A stretch of 7,591 nucleotides of DNA from an uncultured archaeon (GTDB taxonomy: Archaea; Aenigmatarchaeota; Aenigmatarchaeia; GW2011-AR5). The notes under the pieces are model-generated. The model was not told the DNA's origin. It saw only the letters and a program-made list of their open reading frames with translations, and did not search any database. How positions within the stretch are numbered: position 1 is the first letter of the stretch; each line of letters begins with the position of its first letter. The position numbers and the translations under genes are program-made. Of the stretch, positions 5,790-7,591 are shown one piece after another. The stretch is taken from the NCBI GenBank assembly GCA_903825675.1, contig CAIKBN010000079.1, positions 1 through 7,591 of the forward strand. Direction: 5' to 3'.

Positions 5790-6686
5790 ATGAAACAGAA
5801 AATCTACGATCCTACAATGAACATAGCATGCTGGGTTTCTGGCAAAGGTACAAATTATAGAGAGATATATAATCACGATCCAGCTAAAAAATATTTTGTA
5901 TGCACCAACAGACCTGGTTGCGAAGGAATTAAAATAGTCCCTGAAAATAAAAATCCGCCAACCGAATTTAATTCTGACAATTTCTTTAGAAAAATGCTGG
6001 GCCTGAAAGAAATCCCTAGAAAAGGCGTCGAAAGAAACTTTTATGACATTGCACTCTGTACATTGATGGAACAAAATATTGGCAGAGAGCCAGACTTAAT
6101 CTGCTTAGCAGGCTATGATCTATGGGTCAGTGACTGGATGGTAGACAAGTATTATCCACGCATACTTAATGTCCACCCAGGAGATATTACCAAAGGCTAC
6201 ATAGGTCCTCAATGGGTTCCATCAGCCTTGGCTATACTTGTCAATGACAGAGAAGTGCGTTCAACTGTATTTGTTGTTGACAAAGGCAATGACACAGGGC
6301 CAGTATTAGTGCAGTCAAAACCTGTTCCTATTTTTCAGGAAGCATGGCAAAAAGATCTCAATGAAATAATTGATTTTGAATCAAGACACTATGAAAGTAT
6401 AAGGAAATTTGGCTTAGAAAAAAAGCTAGGAAATGTTAAGGCCTTCATTAAATTTGCAGAAAATGAAGGAAAGCCGAAGTTGGCAGAAGATCTGAAAAGT
6501 ATATCAGAAAAACTTCAAGACCAGCTAAAAATAAGTGGTGACTGGATAATATACCCCTTTGCTGTGCATGAACTCATAGCCAAAGGCCGTGTAGAAATCG
6601 ATGGAAGAACCATTTATATAGACGGCAAGAAAATGCCGCCTCACGGATTAAGAATAGATGAAATAAACAAAGAGATGTTATTATGA
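5790..6686 (+). CDS. purN: Phosphoribosylglycinamide formyltransferase (PurN-like), enlarged and divergent
   Basis: PurN transfers the formyl group of 10-formyl-THF to GAR (step 3 of IMP synthesis). The visible frame fits it end to end: SGKGTN phosphate loop (residues 17-22 from this start), LAGYDLWVS, NVHPGD with catalytic Asn127 and His129, catalytic Asp168 in DKGNDTGP, and a C-terminal segment IIYPFAVHELIAKGRVEIDG...KKMPPHGL like the E. coli PurN end. Length is about 298 aa against about 190-212 usually. The excess is mostly one charged helical insertion at about 180-255. The loop after His129 (GDITKGYIGPQ) replaces the usual SLLP..PG. Starts are possible at 5754, 5790 and 5817. I chose 5790 from the TATA spacing; the family's usual first Met aligns with 5817. 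No Shine-Dalgarno was seen at any of them. It overlaps purD by ATGA. The family is confident; substrate is slightly less so because of the altered loop. Confidence 0.85.
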   Translation: MKQKIYDPTMNIACWVSGKGTNYREIYNHDPAKKYFVCTNRPGCEGIKIVPENKNPPTEFNSDNFFRKMLGLKEIPRKGVERNFYDIALCTLMEQNIGREPDLICLAGYDLWVSDWMVDKYYPRILNVHPGDITKGYIGPQWVPSALAILVNDREVRSTVFVVDKGNDTGPVLVQSKPVPIFQEAWQKDLNEIIDFESRHYESIRKFGLEKKLGNVKAFIKFAENEGKPKLAEDLKSISEKLQDQLKISGDWIIYPFAVHELIAKGRVEIDGRTIYIDGKKMPPHGLRIDEINKEMLL

Positions 6687-7591
6687 AAGCCCTTGTTGTC
6701 GGTAGTGGCGGCCGAGAGTATGCGCTTGCTGGTAAGCTTGCGCAAAGCCCGAAGATAGATGTTGTTTTCTGCGCTCCAGGCAATGCAGGCACAGCAACCC
6801 TAAAAAAAGACGGAGAAATAATAGGAAAAAACATCAACATAAAAGCTGATGATAACGAAGGTTTAGCCAATTTCGCAAAAAAAGAGCGAATCGGCTTAAC
6901 AGTTGTCGGGCCTGAGTTACCATTGGTTAATGGAATTGAATATGAATTCAGGTCAAGAGACCTTTCTTTTTTCGGCCCTACCAGAGAAGCAGCTATGCTT
7001 GAAGGAAGCAAGATCTTTGCCAAAGAACTTGCAATGCAGTATAATATTCCAACAGCGCAGCCTTATGCAGTAGTCAGCAGAGACCGCGAACCAAGATATC
7101 TTGTTCTCGAGGAAGGCATAGATTATATTAAAAATAAATGGGGCAGTCCTGACAAGCTCGTAATAAAAGCAGATGGCTTAGCAGCAGGCAAAGGCGTGCT
7201 GCTGCCAGATACAGAGAGCGAGGCATACCTCTCACTGATAAGATCAATTGTAAAAAGAGAATTTGACCCAGCAGGCAAAAGGGTTATCATAGAGCCAAGA
7301 CTGAAAGGATGGGAAGTATCTTATATTGTTCTTACTGATGGCAAAGCTATAAAGCGGTTAATGCCTGGCCGTGATTACAAGCGCATTGGCGATGGTGATA
7401 CAGGCGAAAACACAGGCGGCATGGGTGGGCTGTTCCCATTAGACGAGCTAACAGAAGACATGAAAAATAAGATTGATGATAATATTATAATTCCTACTCT
7501 TGATGCAATGAGAAATAAAGGAAGAACCTTCAAAGGAGTTCTTTACGCAGGATTAATGATGACAGAAGAAGGACCAAAGATACTGGAATAT
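6683..7591 (+). CDS. purD: Phosphoribosylamine-glycine ligase PurD (GAR synthetase), 3' partial
   Basis: PurD joins glycine to phosphoribosylamine using ATP (step 2 of IMP synthesis), making the substrate of PurN. The window holds 303 residues of a protein usually about 420-430 aa, with no stop before the edge. Visible motifs are LVVGSGGREYAL (4-15), APGNAGTA (31-38), VVGPELPLVNG (74-84), FFGPTREAAMLEGSK (96-110), the ATP-grasp segment VIKADGLAAGKGVLL (160-174), RDYKRIGDGDTGENTGGMGG (230-249) and FKGVLYAGLM (283-292). The late ATP-grasp motif with RFGDPE lies past the edge. The ATG overlaps the purN stop as ATGA and no clear Shine-Dalgarno precedes it, so translation is probably coupled. Two spots differ from E. 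coli: GREH is GREY (Tyr13) and DHKR is DYKR (Tyr232). Confidence 0.93.
   Translation, partial: MKALVVGSGGREYALAGKLAQSPKIDVVFCAPGNAGTATLKKDGEIIGKNINIKADDNEGLANFAKKERIGLTVVGPELPLVNGIEYEFRSRDLSFFGPTREAAMLEGSKIFAKELAMQYNIPTAQPYAVVSRDREPRYLVLEEGIDYIKNKWGSPDKLVIKADGLAAGKGVLLPDTESEAYLSLIRSIVKREFDPAGKRVIIEPRLKGWEVSYIVLTDGKAIKRLMPGRDYKRIGDGDTGENTGGMGGLFPLDELTEDMKNKIDDNIIIPTLDAMRNKGRTFKGVLYAGLMMTEEGPKILEY

Noticed and set aside
6574..7023. 149-codon minus-strand ORF across the purN-purD junction
   Set aside because: It is antisense to two clearly conserved proteins and has no recognisable domain.

Overview
The window looks like a gene-dense, AT-rich archaeal chromosome segment. The signs are Arg codons dominated by AGA/AGG, heavy use of ATA for Ile, repeated use of an (A)GGTG Shine-Dalgarno core, and TATA-like boxes placed for very short or absent leaders. 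A DPANN-type or other uncultured archaeon would fit, but no ribosomal RNA or other lineage marker is present, so this is inference and an AT-rich bacterium is not excluded.

Left part (about 1-1584, plus strand): two consecutive genes for predicted surface proteins of unrecognised family. Each has an outside domain, a charged coiled coil, one C-terminal transmembrane helix and a Lys-rich inside segment; the first is cut by the window edge. Between them lies a 122-base spacer. It is bounded by a 23-base direct repeat (21/23 identical) that duplicates the ribosome-binding-site and start-codon context. The spacer can fold into a three-way junction that pairs with the Shine-Dalgarno sequence of the second gene, and it also holds an overlapping 40-codon ORF.

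Middle (1603-5632, minus strand): purL then purQ, convergent with the surface genes. They encode FGAM synthase, step 4 of de novo IMP synthesis. PurL is long (1038 aa) because two PurS-like repeats are fused to its N-terminus, while the glutaminase PurQ is a separate protein. No separate purS is needed or seen.

Right part (5633-7591): a divergent intergenic region of about 120-157 bases, with an 11-bp-arm palindrome and three direct repeats phased at exactly 11 bp. It is followed on the plus strand by purN (GAR transformylase, step 3) and, overlapping by ATGA, purD (GAR synthetase, step 2), which runs off the window. The two purine units thus supply consecutive steps 2-4 and probably share one control region. 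PurN is unusual: it keeps the catalytic Asn-His-Asp set but has a rewritten loop after the catalytic His and roughly 50 extra residues before its C-terminal segment.

No tRNA, rRNA, CRISPR array or transposase was seen, and no gene-free stretch exceeds 300 bases.
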